This document shows positions 39,301 through 49,593 of a stretch of DNA of 64,000 nt, one piece after another. Position 1 is the first letter of the stretch, and every line of letters starts with the position of its first letter. The notes under the pieces were generated by a model. It had not been told where the DNA came from. It was given only the letters and a program-made list of their open reading frames with translations, and made no database searches. Made by a program: the position numbers and the translations under genes. Origin of the DNA: Neodiprion pinetum (taxonomy: Eukaryota; Arthropoda; Insecta; Hymenoptera; Diprionidae); assembly GCF_021155775.2 (NCBI RefSeq), contig NC_060238.1, forward strand, positions 26,070,470-26,134,469, written 5' to 3'.

Positions 39301-41244
39301 TCACAGTTTGGAGAACACAGGCGCTTCCCCACTCTTGCTCACCTGTGCCATGACAGAGTTAGCAAGATCCTCACTTTGCAGCATTACTTGATTGTACATG
39401 AGCTGAAAGCAGAAACCAAAATTACTAACAATAATTATAACTATCATTAATAACGATCATTAAGTACTCAGTTACTCAAATTCGAATCTTTGCGACTATG
39501 TTAATCCTGTAATTTTCGCTTATTTCTAGGTTGACTATGAATGAGATCCTGTAAAAAACAACTGGAGAGAGGACGACTATCGGCGTAAAATGTTTTCCAA
39601 AAATGAGGAACGCACAATTCAAATATGTTCTTTCGCAATGTACGCATGATTATCATGAGTATAAGAATCTAGTGTTTTTCAATTTTTACACTGTAGAAGT
39701 ACAGTACTCACAACGTGGTCCAACCCTTCCTGGACAGTGTGATCCCTGGAGTAATTTAGATTCAGCTTGCTGCCCTGAACAGCGACAGGACTCTTTGCAG
39801 AAATTTCCTCGGCGAGCGAAATTGATCCAGCGAGCAAACTGAGGAAATTGATGTCTCTTAACCTGAGCAAATTATGAGTCACGTTGTATATTACCTTTCC
39901 CCGTCGTCGTAAACTTTGCTGACTAATCCGTTGTGCAAGGCCTCAGTCGCATCGAATTTTCTCCCAGTGTAAACGAGCTCCCTGGCCAAACTTCCAGATC
40001 CCATAATCTTCGGCATTCTTTGCAAAGTTCCAATGTCCGCAGTTAGTCCCATCAGCACTTCTTTTACTTGAAACCAAGCATCCTTAGTGCAGTAGCGAAT
40101 ATCTGCAGCAGTAATCATCCCCATGCCTGCTCCGATGCATGCTCCGTGTACCGCTGCAATTACTGGTTTTGGACACTGAAAGCAATAGAGACAATTTACA
40201 ATTGGTTTGTTTTTCCGTACTATTCTTGTGACATTTACTCAGCATTATTCATGTTAGAACATATATTATGCGCTCTAATCAACTAGCGAAGCATGAGAGA
40301 CTGAAACAGTGAAACAGTGACGAACGGATATCTTAACTATACTAAATTCGACCAATTCCATGGAACAAGATACAAAATAAAGATTGGAAAATGTACCAGT
40401 TCAATTGCTGAAAGTGATTCTTGGCATATGCCAATTTCTTTTTTGAGCACCTTGCACTTTTGAGCAACATCCTCGTATTCTGCGAGCTTCTGACCAAAGC
40501 TCATTAGCAGGCTAACGTCGATCCCTGTAATATAAGGCACAATACATAGCTTCAAGATTAGCGACCCGTAAATTTTGAAGCTTTGGTATATTATGTAACT
40601 TTTACAACGCGATGTGATCTTACCTGCGTTGAAATACCTTCCAGCACCAGAAAGAAGAACTACTCGGCAATCCGGGTTTTCACCAAGCTCATTGAAACAG
40701 TGTTTGATTTCCCTGTAATGCCAATACAATAAAAATGTGTAGACAGTATGACTTCCTTTGCAGTAAGCACAACCATAAGCGACGAACAATACGCACATCC
40801 ACATTTGTCTGTCGACAGCATTTAGACTCTTTGGTCTGTTCAACTGGACGTGATAAACAAAAGGCTTTGGTACTGAAACGTTAAGGGTTCCAAACTCGCT
40901 AGATCCTGGTGCGGTGGCGTAATTCGCTGTCATCGACATTCTCAGGGACTCTGAAATAATTCATCATAAATTCTTTAACAGTGATAATACAGATAGGTAT
41001 ATTACGCACGTACGCGCAATCTAGATATCAAAAACTTTCGAACGTACTTGTGCCGGGGCAAAGTACAACAATCGTTTATGCAGCTGGATGATGGAAAATT
41101 GGTGATGTCCGGTAATTTCGAATGAACCAAATCTCATTGTGAAACAGAAGTGAGAAGAGAGAATGTAGATAAAAATCTATCCTTACGTCTGACAGCGGTG
41201 CGTAAAACTCCGCATTTTATCACCTGTGTGCCGATCATGATCAT
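39301..41244 (-). CDS. ECH1-like delta(3,5)-delta(2,4)-dienoyl-CoA isomerase, mitochondrial
   Basis: The family shifts double bonds in odd-position unsaturated fatty acyl-CoA during beta-oxidation. Exons: 41187-41244, 40797-40950, 40624-40712, 40397-40524, 39895-40175, 39712-39838, 39301-39402. The total is 939 bp, 312 aa, and phases agree. The N-terminus MIMIGTQVIKCGVLRTAVR is basic and free of acids, like a mitochondrial presequence; an upstream in-frame Met at 41373 would give a longer, less typical leader. Crotonase-fold signatures include VYHVQLNRPKSLNAVD, LLSGAGRYFNAGID, PVIAAVHGACIGAG, ADIRYCTKDAWFQVKE, and SKSPVAVQGSKLNLNYSRDH. By alignment from memory with rat ECH1, Glu196 is kept (Glu182), Asp204 is kept (Asp190), but Asp176 is replaced by Gly162. 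The C-terminus is FSKL, an SKL-type peroxisomal signal, so dual targeting is possible. Confidence 0.92.
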
Positions 41245-41596
41245 CCGCTGGGAATTCTTACCGCCGTAAGGTTGGATTTTCACGGGCGTCAAATTGACAC
41301 AGTATCGCCACGCAGTCGGCGGCAAAAAGACGCTCATGAGAATGAGTACCGACCAGTACCGACGCAACGGCATAATGTCGCACGTGGTTAGGTCAGTGAA
41401 GTGTTCGAAGAATTTAAAAATCTAGAATTTTTTATAGGCAGTGTACAAAAATGGACAAAACGAAGAAGCGAGATGGAGTAAAGTTGATGGCGTATTCGGA
41501 CTGCGCGAGAGTGCATCATAGAATCGAAGTTTATAAGTATTTTTCTAGATCAGTCCAATTTCGACTGAAAATTTTCATTCTTTTGTGCACGTTCAG
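41245..41596. other. Flank between ECH1-like gene and the duplicated block
   Basis: This holds the 5' flank of the ECH1-like gene on minus. On plus it holds a short open frame starting ATG at 41451 (MDKTKKRDGVKLMAYSDCAR) that leads toward the first copy of the duplicated exon-like block. No core promoter element is clear. Confidence 0.5.
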
Positions 41597-41667
41597 GTTG
41601 CAGCGATTTCGATTCTCGACTATCTGCGTCGGGTGTCATTTGTTATTGTTTATGCGGCTCACTTTCG
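41597..41667 (+). repeat. Duplicated 71-bp exon-like block, copy 1
   Basis: The block is preceded by GTTCAG and followed by GTAAGTGC, so it looks like an exon. It is about 90 percent identical to copy 2 at 42556-42626. The flanks match too (CATTCTTTTGTGCA upstream). In the shared open frame it reads CSDFDSRLSASGVICYCLCG. Reading on through the apparent donor, the frame stays open to a TAA in AATAGAAGTTAA near 41763. It resembles no family I can name with confidence; a Cys-rich or decayed BED-finger-like segment is one possibility. Confidence 0.6.
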
Positions 41668-42191
41668 GTAAGTGCCGGCTACAACGGAAAAAGTGTGAAT
41701 GCACTTGGAAACGAGTGTAATTATTACGCTCACAATTCCAATGGTGACGTGAATAGAAGTTAAAACTCGCTAATGTTATCAGCTCTAATTCAAGATCATG
41801 CGTTTTTCGTGTTTTCATTATTTAGTATAGCGTTCTCTGACACGAAATAGATTATTGGAACTAGTGTTCGAGGCGGCTGGACGGTGAATGCACACACGGT
41901 TAATATAAAATCTTCACATCCAAATACGACCATTTCCAAATCTAAATTCATATATACAGCGGTGTACAGCTACGTAACCGGCAATATTATCTTGTTAATT
42001 TCAGTCCTATGTTCATACGTCGACAAGAGAGAAGGTCAGAGGTTTTTCTCATTTTTCCTTTAGCTTTAGGCATGTTCTACGTTGACTGAATATATATTCG
42101 CGGTCAATGTATTTTATTCGGCCGAAAGTCGCTAGAAAATATCAATCGACGCCGCGTGCAATAATAATTTTTCGAACGTCAGACCGCGTGT

Positions 42192-44591
42192 GTGCGGCTC
42201 GGATGGTGTTTTCGACCGGTTGAGACTCATTTCCGAGGGCAGCGCGGCGTCAATCGCTTCCGAGCAGTCGTAGTGAAACCACGCGAGCAGTTAGTCGAGA
42301 ATTCAGAGCGCCGTGTACAGGCTTCGTACTTATTCGGGACGTGGCCAAGCACCGATACCTTATGGTTAAAAGAAAAAAAACCTGTGTCAAGTTATTTGAT
42401 CAGTGTATTCCCGCAAAATTCATTGTGAATAATGCACGAACGGCGTGCAGCGTATGGCCCATAAAAGAACCGAGTTAGTGAAATTTCTAGAAGCAGCCTG
42501 CAACATCGAAGGTGAGTTTAGTGATTCAAATATTCATTCTTTTGTGCAACTTCAGGTTGTAGCGATTTTGATTCTCGACTCTCTGCGTCGGATGTCATTT
42601 GTTATTGTTTGTGCGGCCAACTTTCGGTAAGTGCGTAGTTGCATTGATAGCAAGTTCAATTCAGTCAGTCCGTTCAGGCAACCAGCTACGACACAAAAAA
42701 TGTGAATCGGCTTGGAATCGAGTGTAATTATTATGCTGCAGTTTATTAAATTTTAGCTTGTCAAAGCTTGCTGAACAGTTTAGTAACAGATTGGAATTGC
42801 TCTCGGACAGATTTTTTGACTTGTCAGACGCGTTTTGTGATCAGAAAATGCGCCGATAATCTTCCGTTGTGGTCATCTTTCTAATATTCTGATAAAACGG
42901 GCCTTGCGGAAGGTGACCTTCGTGCGAGTTGAGTCTCTGATTTCGGTTCGCGGATCGCGTCCCTCACGTAAACACTGTTTGTGAAATGATATTAAGTTTG
43001 GCGTTGTTTCGTACGTAACAAGAAACTGTAAGCGGTTGCATTTGTTACCGATTCTGTTTTTGGGGATCGTTCGGTAGAGAAATCCTCGATTTCATAATCC
43101 TTTATTCCCGTGTAACAAAAGTTAACGCACCACGGCCTTAGTAATCGTTCCGAAATTTCGAGTGAATCTACATCGTCAACTGTTATTGATTCCTCGTACG
43201 TATTATGTTTTAGACAATTAGTCGTTATCTAAGTTACATTGAGTACTAACAAAATATTGTGTTATCTCCCCTGATTGCAGAAATAAACTGCAACAACGTT
43301 GATTGGCGTTAATGGTTACCTAGATTGAAAGGTCCTGTCAATAAATCTTGGAAGACGTCACTCGGTAGCGGAACTGATGAATTTAGTGCATATAAACAAC
43401 AGGTATGAAACATTTCCAATCTTTTGTTACTTGTTTATGTGATTGATCAGATTTTTCAAAGCTTAACGTAAAACTAAAATTGCATATGTTTAAACATTGA
43501 GTATATGGTTGTTGAATTACATTAGATATTAACAAAATGTTGTTGTTTCACATGATTACAGAATTGAAGTACTGCAAAAATGATCAAGGTTAGCGAGTAT
43601 CCGCATCAAGTGACCCCGGCAATACAATGTTGAAAAACAAAATGTAGAAACTGCACAGGTCGCAACTTTGTGAAAGAGTAGAAAACAGGTAGACATTTGA
43701 AATCATTCTTGATTATACTTTTGGGCTATTTTCAGTTTGAGAAATTTTTGCAGTTCGTTGAAATGGATTCGTATTCAGTTCTTCATTGTATTAAAAAAAA
43801 AGAATAGTAATTTTTTCAACGTCTTATATATTAATTTTGCAAAATAAATCCTAATAAAATGTTGTTATTTCTTACTTGTTTACAGGGGTACACTACATTG
43901 CAGCACTATAGACTGCATTTAGCGATGATCCGAATGACATAACCCAATCAATCGATCTCTGCCAAGAAACTAAAAATCAAACCACCCGCTATGCAGTGAA
44001 TAAAACCAAAAGGTACATATTCGATATGATTTTTAATCACCATGCCCCTTTTGTTCGTAACTGATTTCAGCTATTCACTAAGTTTAGGTATTTATTCATT
44101 ATCTGTGCTTGTTTTATTAGCCCTTTAGTATTAATTTCTGCAGTTCATTTACAAATAAATCAGAAATCACTCAAATATCATGCAAGTAACTTATTTTGAC
44201 ACAGACAATCTGTAGTGACATGAAATCTGATCCAAGTACGTCGTGCGAGTAATATTTTATTATGTTCTTATTGCAGTGTGAAAAGTGTGTCCAACCACCG
44301 TGCAACCTGAGATGCTACGAGAACTACTACAACTACATGTAAAGTGTGGAGCAACCCGGAGGAGGTAAGAAAACTTATTTTAATTATTGTTTGGTAATTC
44401 AGTATGGTACGTTTGAAATCTAATTTTTGTCATTGCATAACACGTGGCGAATAAATATGGAAATAGACAACAACAATAATTTATTCGAGAGCTGAAAATT
44501 CAGTTTGCCAATTTAATTCGAGCTTCCTCTTTCTCTTTTTCAGAGTTAAGCAGAGACATCCGAGTAACTTCTCCATTACTCAGCAACGTTG
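42192..44591 (+). ncRNA. Candidate multi-exon non-coding transcript (boundaries of first exon uncertain)
   Basis: A chain of exon-like blocks with strong splice signals runs on plus: first exon ending 42511 (atcgaag|gtgagt), 42556-42626, 43281-43402, 43562-43688, 43886-44012, 44277-44364, 44544-44591. Acceptors are TTGCAG, TTACAG, TTTACAG, TTGCAG and TTTTTCAG; donors are GTATGA, GTAGAC, GTACAT, GTAAGA and GTGAGT. A TACTAAC branch-point match lies 30 bases before the acceptor at 43280. The blocks contain many stops in every frame. Only the first two share an open frame (MAHKRTELVKFLEAACNIEG, then CSDFDSRLSASDVICYCLCG), which would stop on entering the third. A long non-coding RNA, or a short peptide gene with a long 3' UTR, fits. 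Transcription itself cannot be shown from sequence. Confidence 0.45.
42556..42626 (+). repeat. Duplicated 71-bp exon-like block, copy 2
   Basis: The block is bounded by ACTTCAG and GTAAGTGC and has the same length and frame as copy 1. Of the seven base differences, four are third-position synonymous changes in the shared frame, one changes Gly to Asp, and two adjacent changes alter Ser to Gln. Similarity resumes at about 42678-42740 (CAGCTACGACACAAAAAATG and onwards) after a 51-bp stretch absent from copy 1, which is itself bounded by GTAAGT and CAG. Confidence 0.6.
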
Positions 44592-46390
44592 GTGAGTTTG
44601 CATGTGTTAGGTTACGGGTATTTCCCTGGGACTCCTTCATCACGTGGCGTGGCGGTAACAATTGTTACACAAATCTTCGATTTTTTAGCTGCATGGATAG
44701 GCTCATTCGCGATCTCAACGGTGCTTGACTTGAAGTTGGATTATTTGTTTTCTCTTTCTTTCTTGGTTGCAGTTGACCTATTTTACCATGGTCGCTCAGA
44801 GTTAGAAATTATGCACGTTGCTGAGAGTGGAATGAGCATCGCGACAGGTTGCCATCACCTATTCGATAATCGCGAAAACAAATTCTGCTTAACTACAGAC
44901 ATAATTACCTACCTACTTATGTTTAAATTTTCCAATGATGTCGTTTAGGTGGTTGATAAACCTGAGGTTCAAACATATTTCAAGTATTGTTTAATCGATA
45001 ACATTCAAAGTCTGGCAGAACGTAACGTAATCAACTTGCATGATACATCTTGAATCATTTTCAATGTTTTAATACTCGGCAACTATCGAACAACTACAGG
45101 CTTAGCTCGCTTAGAAAAATGCTGATCAGCATACAGGATGTTTTTAATCCATCTTACAAAAGGTTTATGTACCGATAGTCAGTCAGGAATCACTAAAACA
45201 GTACTTTCGCTGACTACGGTACAAAAACATTTTGCTCCCTACAGGTGAACAATGAAAAAGTAAGTCATTGTGCACCACGGCGCAAATGGTGAAGAATGAT
45301 GTGTGTTGGAAAGAATGGAAAATCGTTTAGAGCGAATATAGGTAATCGGATAGGTAGGTGGTCGTTTTGGGATCCGTCGCGGGGTTTAGTGTGGATGTGC
45401 GTGTGAATCTCCTTTCAACATTTCCGTTGGGTGGTTCCGTCGGGTATCAGGCAGGGGTAGGAAGGTCGCGATGTACCGCGATGTCATCAAATTTTGTAAT
45501 TCACAGCGTCAAACGATCACATTGATTTACCTGAAGAGACACGTGAAAGACTCGATATCAGAGTCTCCAAACTATTAGTGAGCTTTTAAATTTTATCGAA
45601 ATTCAATGACCTATTTCTTTTCACTTTACAATCATTTCTCAGTCGTTGTTCAATTCAATTATTTGGTCATCATCGACAATTATTTCATTCAATTGATCTC
45701 TGTGATCGTCTGAATGGGCAAAACGCATCTCTGGACCATCTATCGCGTTCCGTGGTACGCTAGATGGGGAGAGATGCTGAGCTCGAAGACTTCGCGTCGA
45801 AGAGGACCGCCGACCGTCACGCCACACAATAATGCATGCCTTCCAACCTCCCTCCCGGATTTGACTCGCATCTCGGAAGAACAATTCGCATCGCAATGTG
45901 TCGGATTCAAAGAGACGCAGATGCGGATTGTATTTCCAGAGAATTTTGCGACAAGTCCTAGATATTTAAGGTTTTTTGACAGGTTAATCGGCTGCGCCTC
46001 TTTGCGCGTTGATTAATCACGGGAATTGACCGCGCTTATTGCGCGTTGACTTGATACTTTTTGGTTCTGAGAGAAAGCGCGCGATTTTCAAGTCGACGCG
46101 ACGGCCAGTTCAAAGGAATAAAAATCGCGGAGTGTATAGTGATAGTGATGAATCCTGTCGTAAGTATTTATAAAATATACCTAAGGTGCACAAAAGTATT
46201 TTTTTTTTTATTGATTGTCTTGTTTTTTGTTTCAGGGAATGCTCTTTTATACAAGCTTACCGACAAATATTGATTCTTCACTCGAGCAAAACATTTATTC
46301 AAATAATTTCAGGTAAAAAGTTTATTTTTGATTCAATAAGTTCACAACTTTTCGTTCAATCATAGAAATAATAGAGTCGAAGGTTATAGA
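44592..46390. other. Region without a supported gene
   Basis: Open frames at 44589-44948 (119 codons) and 45714-46016 (100 codons) have no recognisable motif and lie in AT-rich or mixed sequence. Further splice-like sites (for example TTGGTTGCAG near 44772) might extend the non-coding transcript. A GC-rich patch near 45.98-46.06 kb carries short palindromic pieces around GCGCGTTGA. Confidence 0.5.
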
Positions 46391-47450
46391 ATGCTAATCA
46401 ATGGCAAAGTAATAGTTGCTAGGCATGTAGAATTTATCGAAAAGGGAGTTAAATATATAAGTCTTGATGATACGGTAGACACCGAAAACTCGAATAAAAA
46501 TAACGAGGTAAAAGAAAATGATTTGGAAATCGATGAGTCCGAAACAGGTGTAGAAATTACTGATAAAATTGATAATTGTGAAAATAATATGTCAGATGAC
46601 AGTTTCAAAAGTTTGGATGAAAATGAGCAGAATGAGTTGATCAAAAAGGGGGAAGGTTCGATTGGAAAAGAGGAAAGTAAAATTGACCAAAATAACACAA
46701 ATGAAAATAAGAATAAAAATCTAGAGGTACCTATTAGAAAACCCTCACGTAATAAAAGGAGTCCTGTAAGATATCCTGAAACTGATGGTAATAACATTTA
46801 CGCTAACTTCTGTAAAATAGACACCCCTAATTCGTATGAAGAAGCGATCGATAGTAAAGATTGTGAAAATTGGATAAAGGCTATGGACAAGGAAATTGAT
46901 TGCCTAGATAAAAACGATACTTGGATTCCAACCAATCGAGGTAAAGATAAACACGTATTAGATATTAAATGAGTGTACACAATAAAGTCAAATGGCAAAC
47001 ATAAAGCTAGATTGGTAATTAGAGGTTTCCGGCAGAAAAATGTGATTGACGACATATACTCACCCGTGGCAAGTAGTGGAACTTTAAAATTTTTCTTATC
47101 CTTTTGTTGTCAAAACGGGTTAATAATTGAACAGATGGACGTAGAGACAGCGTTCTTGAACCGCAAAGTGAACGCGGAAGTATACGTTCGTCAACCACAA
47201 GGTCATGAGGATGGAACAGATCGAGTATGCAAATTAGTAAAGTCGATGTACGCGCGGTTTAAGCGAAAGTCCGAGAGACTGGTTTAATTGGTTTGATGAA
47301 TTTGTAACTAGACTCGGATTTGAGAAAAATAATATCTACCCTTGCCTGTATGTACACGGAAAAGGAGAGAGTGCCCTGTATCTAGTAAACTGCGTAGATG
47401 ACGTTTTATTGTGTTGTAAAAACAAAAGAAACAAAAAATTGATACGTACA
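46391..47450 (+). pseudogene. Copia-type (Ty1/copia) retrotransposon pol fragment, broken
   Basis: The first part is a Glu/Asn/Lys-rich linker with the integrase-to-reverse-transcriptase hallmark RKPSRNKRSPVRYPE, followed by the reverse transcriptase start (SYEEAIDSKDCENWIKAMDK). The frame is interrupted by a TGA at 46970-46972, then continues in the same frame with KARLVIRGFRQK, IYSPVAS and QMDVETAFLN to about 47255, where a frameshift follows. The next frame carries SPRDWF and, near 47400, CVDD in place of the usual YVDD catalytic box. Gag, protease, most of integrase, RNase H and LTRs are not seen. It is a dead, 5'- and 3'-truncated copy. Confidence 0.88.
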
Positions 47451-49465
47451 CGCTTACATTTCGCGAAGCCGGACAGTACTGTATAAGTGAAGTAGCTGTC
47501 GTCACTTATATGTCGTAACCGCCAAGTGCGAGGTGTATGTATACTCCTGTTTACTATATTAAATATTCTTTCTAGCAAACAAATATAACTGAGTATATTT
47601 ACTTCTATCATATGAAAATTCAACAAGTTAATTATAACTTTTCCCTGTTTCAGCTAACCAAACCTTTTGTGTGTTTCAGTTAATCATCCCTTTTGTCTGT
47701 TTCAGCTATCAAAATCTTTTACCTGTTTCAGGTAACCAAACTTTTTAGCAATTTATTGATAACTATTGGGCGTTATAATGAATGAAATTTAATGCTCTTT
47801 AAACCGTCTTTATTCTAGCTGAATATTTTCCGATTTTTATCTCATCATAAAGTATTCTCAATTAGTTTATACACAGTATCATTGGTATGGTTGGAATTAT
47901 CATAAGTTTTTATATGAGCAATGAAACTTGCTAAATCATACAGCCATATTATTATTACATCTCGAATCGAGTGTGAATACGAAAAGTTCAAAGGTTCATA
48001 ATCAGCCCAAACCTGCTTGTTTCGACTTGTTTTATTCAACTTGAACTTTTTTTTATATAAAAAAGAAAATATATGATCAAATAATTTTTCCCTCAACTTT
48101 TCTGACGATATGATGATCCATGTAGATGAAATGCACAAAAAATTCACTGAAATCATTAACAACTATAGGTATGATGAATTTTGATGCCATTGCAAAAAAA
48201 TATGGTCACCGTATAAGATATAAGGCACTAGTATAAGGATTTGATTCAATAAACACGTGGATTTTAACCTTTTTTTTACGCAAGTTTTCAAAGGACAAGG
48301 TCAGATTTTCACCCACGGTTATTAAATGTTGTCATGACGTTTTAGTCTCATTTTTTACCAAAAAATGTCTGTTGGAAATGGTCTTGTTGTTCGTGCAAAA
48401 AAGATATTCGTTATAGTCGTTACGGTTATGTGACAATGAAATGGAAACCAAATACGTACTTTTAGAAAAGCAATAAGACTACTCAATGAACGATTACTAT
48501 AAAAAATTTCAACATTGGAAAAATTCTGACCCGGTAAAAATAAGTTCGATTTCCGACGAAAAGAGACGACCTCGGTCATCTGTTGGTAATGATTTTATGA
48601 ATTTTTTTAAAAATTATCCGGTCATGTTATGGAAAACATGAAAACTAAGAATTTTTCCCAATTTCAAATCGACCGGAAGAACAGATTTTAAAATTCGAAA
48701 CACACCGTTTTGAAAAATACAGTATCGAGAAAAACGCGAAAGAAGAAAAAGTAACGAAATTTACACTTTTCGTATTCATATTTAATATAAATTTTAGAGT
48801 ACGCTTAGTATCGCTTGTGATTTATACAGTTTTTGCTCACGGAGAATACAAATATGCAAGTTATTTGATTGAGATTTTTTTCCTTCATAACTTTATACGA
48901 GCGCACAGCGAAACATTCAAAGCCATCTCCACGAAAATCATTGTAAGTCGGTTAATTTTTCAAAATTTCATAAAAACTTGATACCGAATGAAATTTAAGG
49001 CTTATGGAGAATTAAATTTTTGACGATCGTCATCTAATATTTCAATCAATTTATCCAAATCACGAAGAAATTTACGTTATTTATAAATTTTCCGTTTTCC
49101 ATATGCTTCTTCGATCGAGTTTTTCGTGCATCACAGAACCCCCTGCTTACATTCTTGACCGATCTCAGCCCTACCTGAATTTTTATAATCGAATTGATGA
49201 GCCCCGAATTCTTAGCTCTCGTTTTACGTTTATAATTTCGTTTCGTGCATTTTTCCCCAAACACTTCGATTTCAACACATCATTCGCACCGTCGCTAGAA
49301 TTATAATATCCTGGTTTCACAGAAATCTTTTACCTGTTTATTTTTATGATATTTATCCTGTTATTGCCTCAGGCTGCACCGTACATTTAGACAGAGGAGA
49401 ACATGCAGAATCATATGCGGAAAAGTCCTCCTTATTTTTATAATTTTTATAATGTAATCACCTTG
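47451..49465. other. AT-rich intergenic region with repeats
   Basis: No gene is recognised. It contains a four-copy 26-bp tandem repeat at 47643-47749 and, at about 47760-47890, a segment resembling one arm of the palindromic family at 53.6-55.3 kb (shared GAATATTTTCCGAT and AAAGTATTC). The rest is AT-rich sequence without exon signals. Confidence 0.6.
47643..47749. repeat. 26-bp tandem repeat, four copies
   Basis: TGTTTCAG recurs at 47646, 47672, 47698 and 47724, an exact 26-base spacing. Each is followed by a diverged (C/T/G)TAACCAAACCTTTT-like segment. Every unit looks like a 3' splice acceptor (pyrimidines then CAG). Confidence 0.85.
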
Positions 49466-49516
49466 AGCTGCCGAATACAATTAGACAGAAAAAAAATATG
49501 CAGAATCCAATGCGGA
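49372..49516. repeat. Duplicated upstream element of the lipase gene
   Basis: Segment 49372-49422 and segment 49466-49516 are similar (GCTGC, then CATTTAGACAGA versus CAATTAGACAGA, then ATGCAGAATC and ATGCGGA). They are spaced about 95 bases apart. Both lie just upstream of the TATA box, so they may be duplicated control elements. Confidence 0.7.
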
Positions 49517-49536
49517 GATGAATCATCTTCGATCGG

Positions 49537-49544
49537 TATATAAG
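49537..49544 (+). promoter_or_regulatory. TATA box of the lipase gene
   Basis: TATATAAG lies 50 bases upstream of the lipase start codon at 49594, with a plausible start of transcription about 30 bases downstream in CTCCAGCACTGCAG. A strong TATA fits a tissue-restricted secreted enzyme. Confidence 0.75.
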
Positions 49545-49593
49545 CAGGCCGCTTACATCGGAGGCTCCAGCACTGCAGTAATCCTCAGCAGCG

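Noticed and set aside
41134..41373. Upstream Met at 41373 as the ECH1-like start
   Set aside because: It would add 43 residues with a hydrophobic, non-presequence character; the Met at 41244 gives a basic leader of normal length.
44589..44948. Plus frame of 119 codons after the exon-like array
   Set aside because: No motif, AT-rich, contains splice-like pyrimidine-AG sites, and no conserved pattern; kept only as possible part of a non-coding transcript.
45639..46016. Overlapping frames of 85-100 codons on both strands
   Set aside because: No recognisable domain and no splice context; both strands are equally open over a GC-rich patch.
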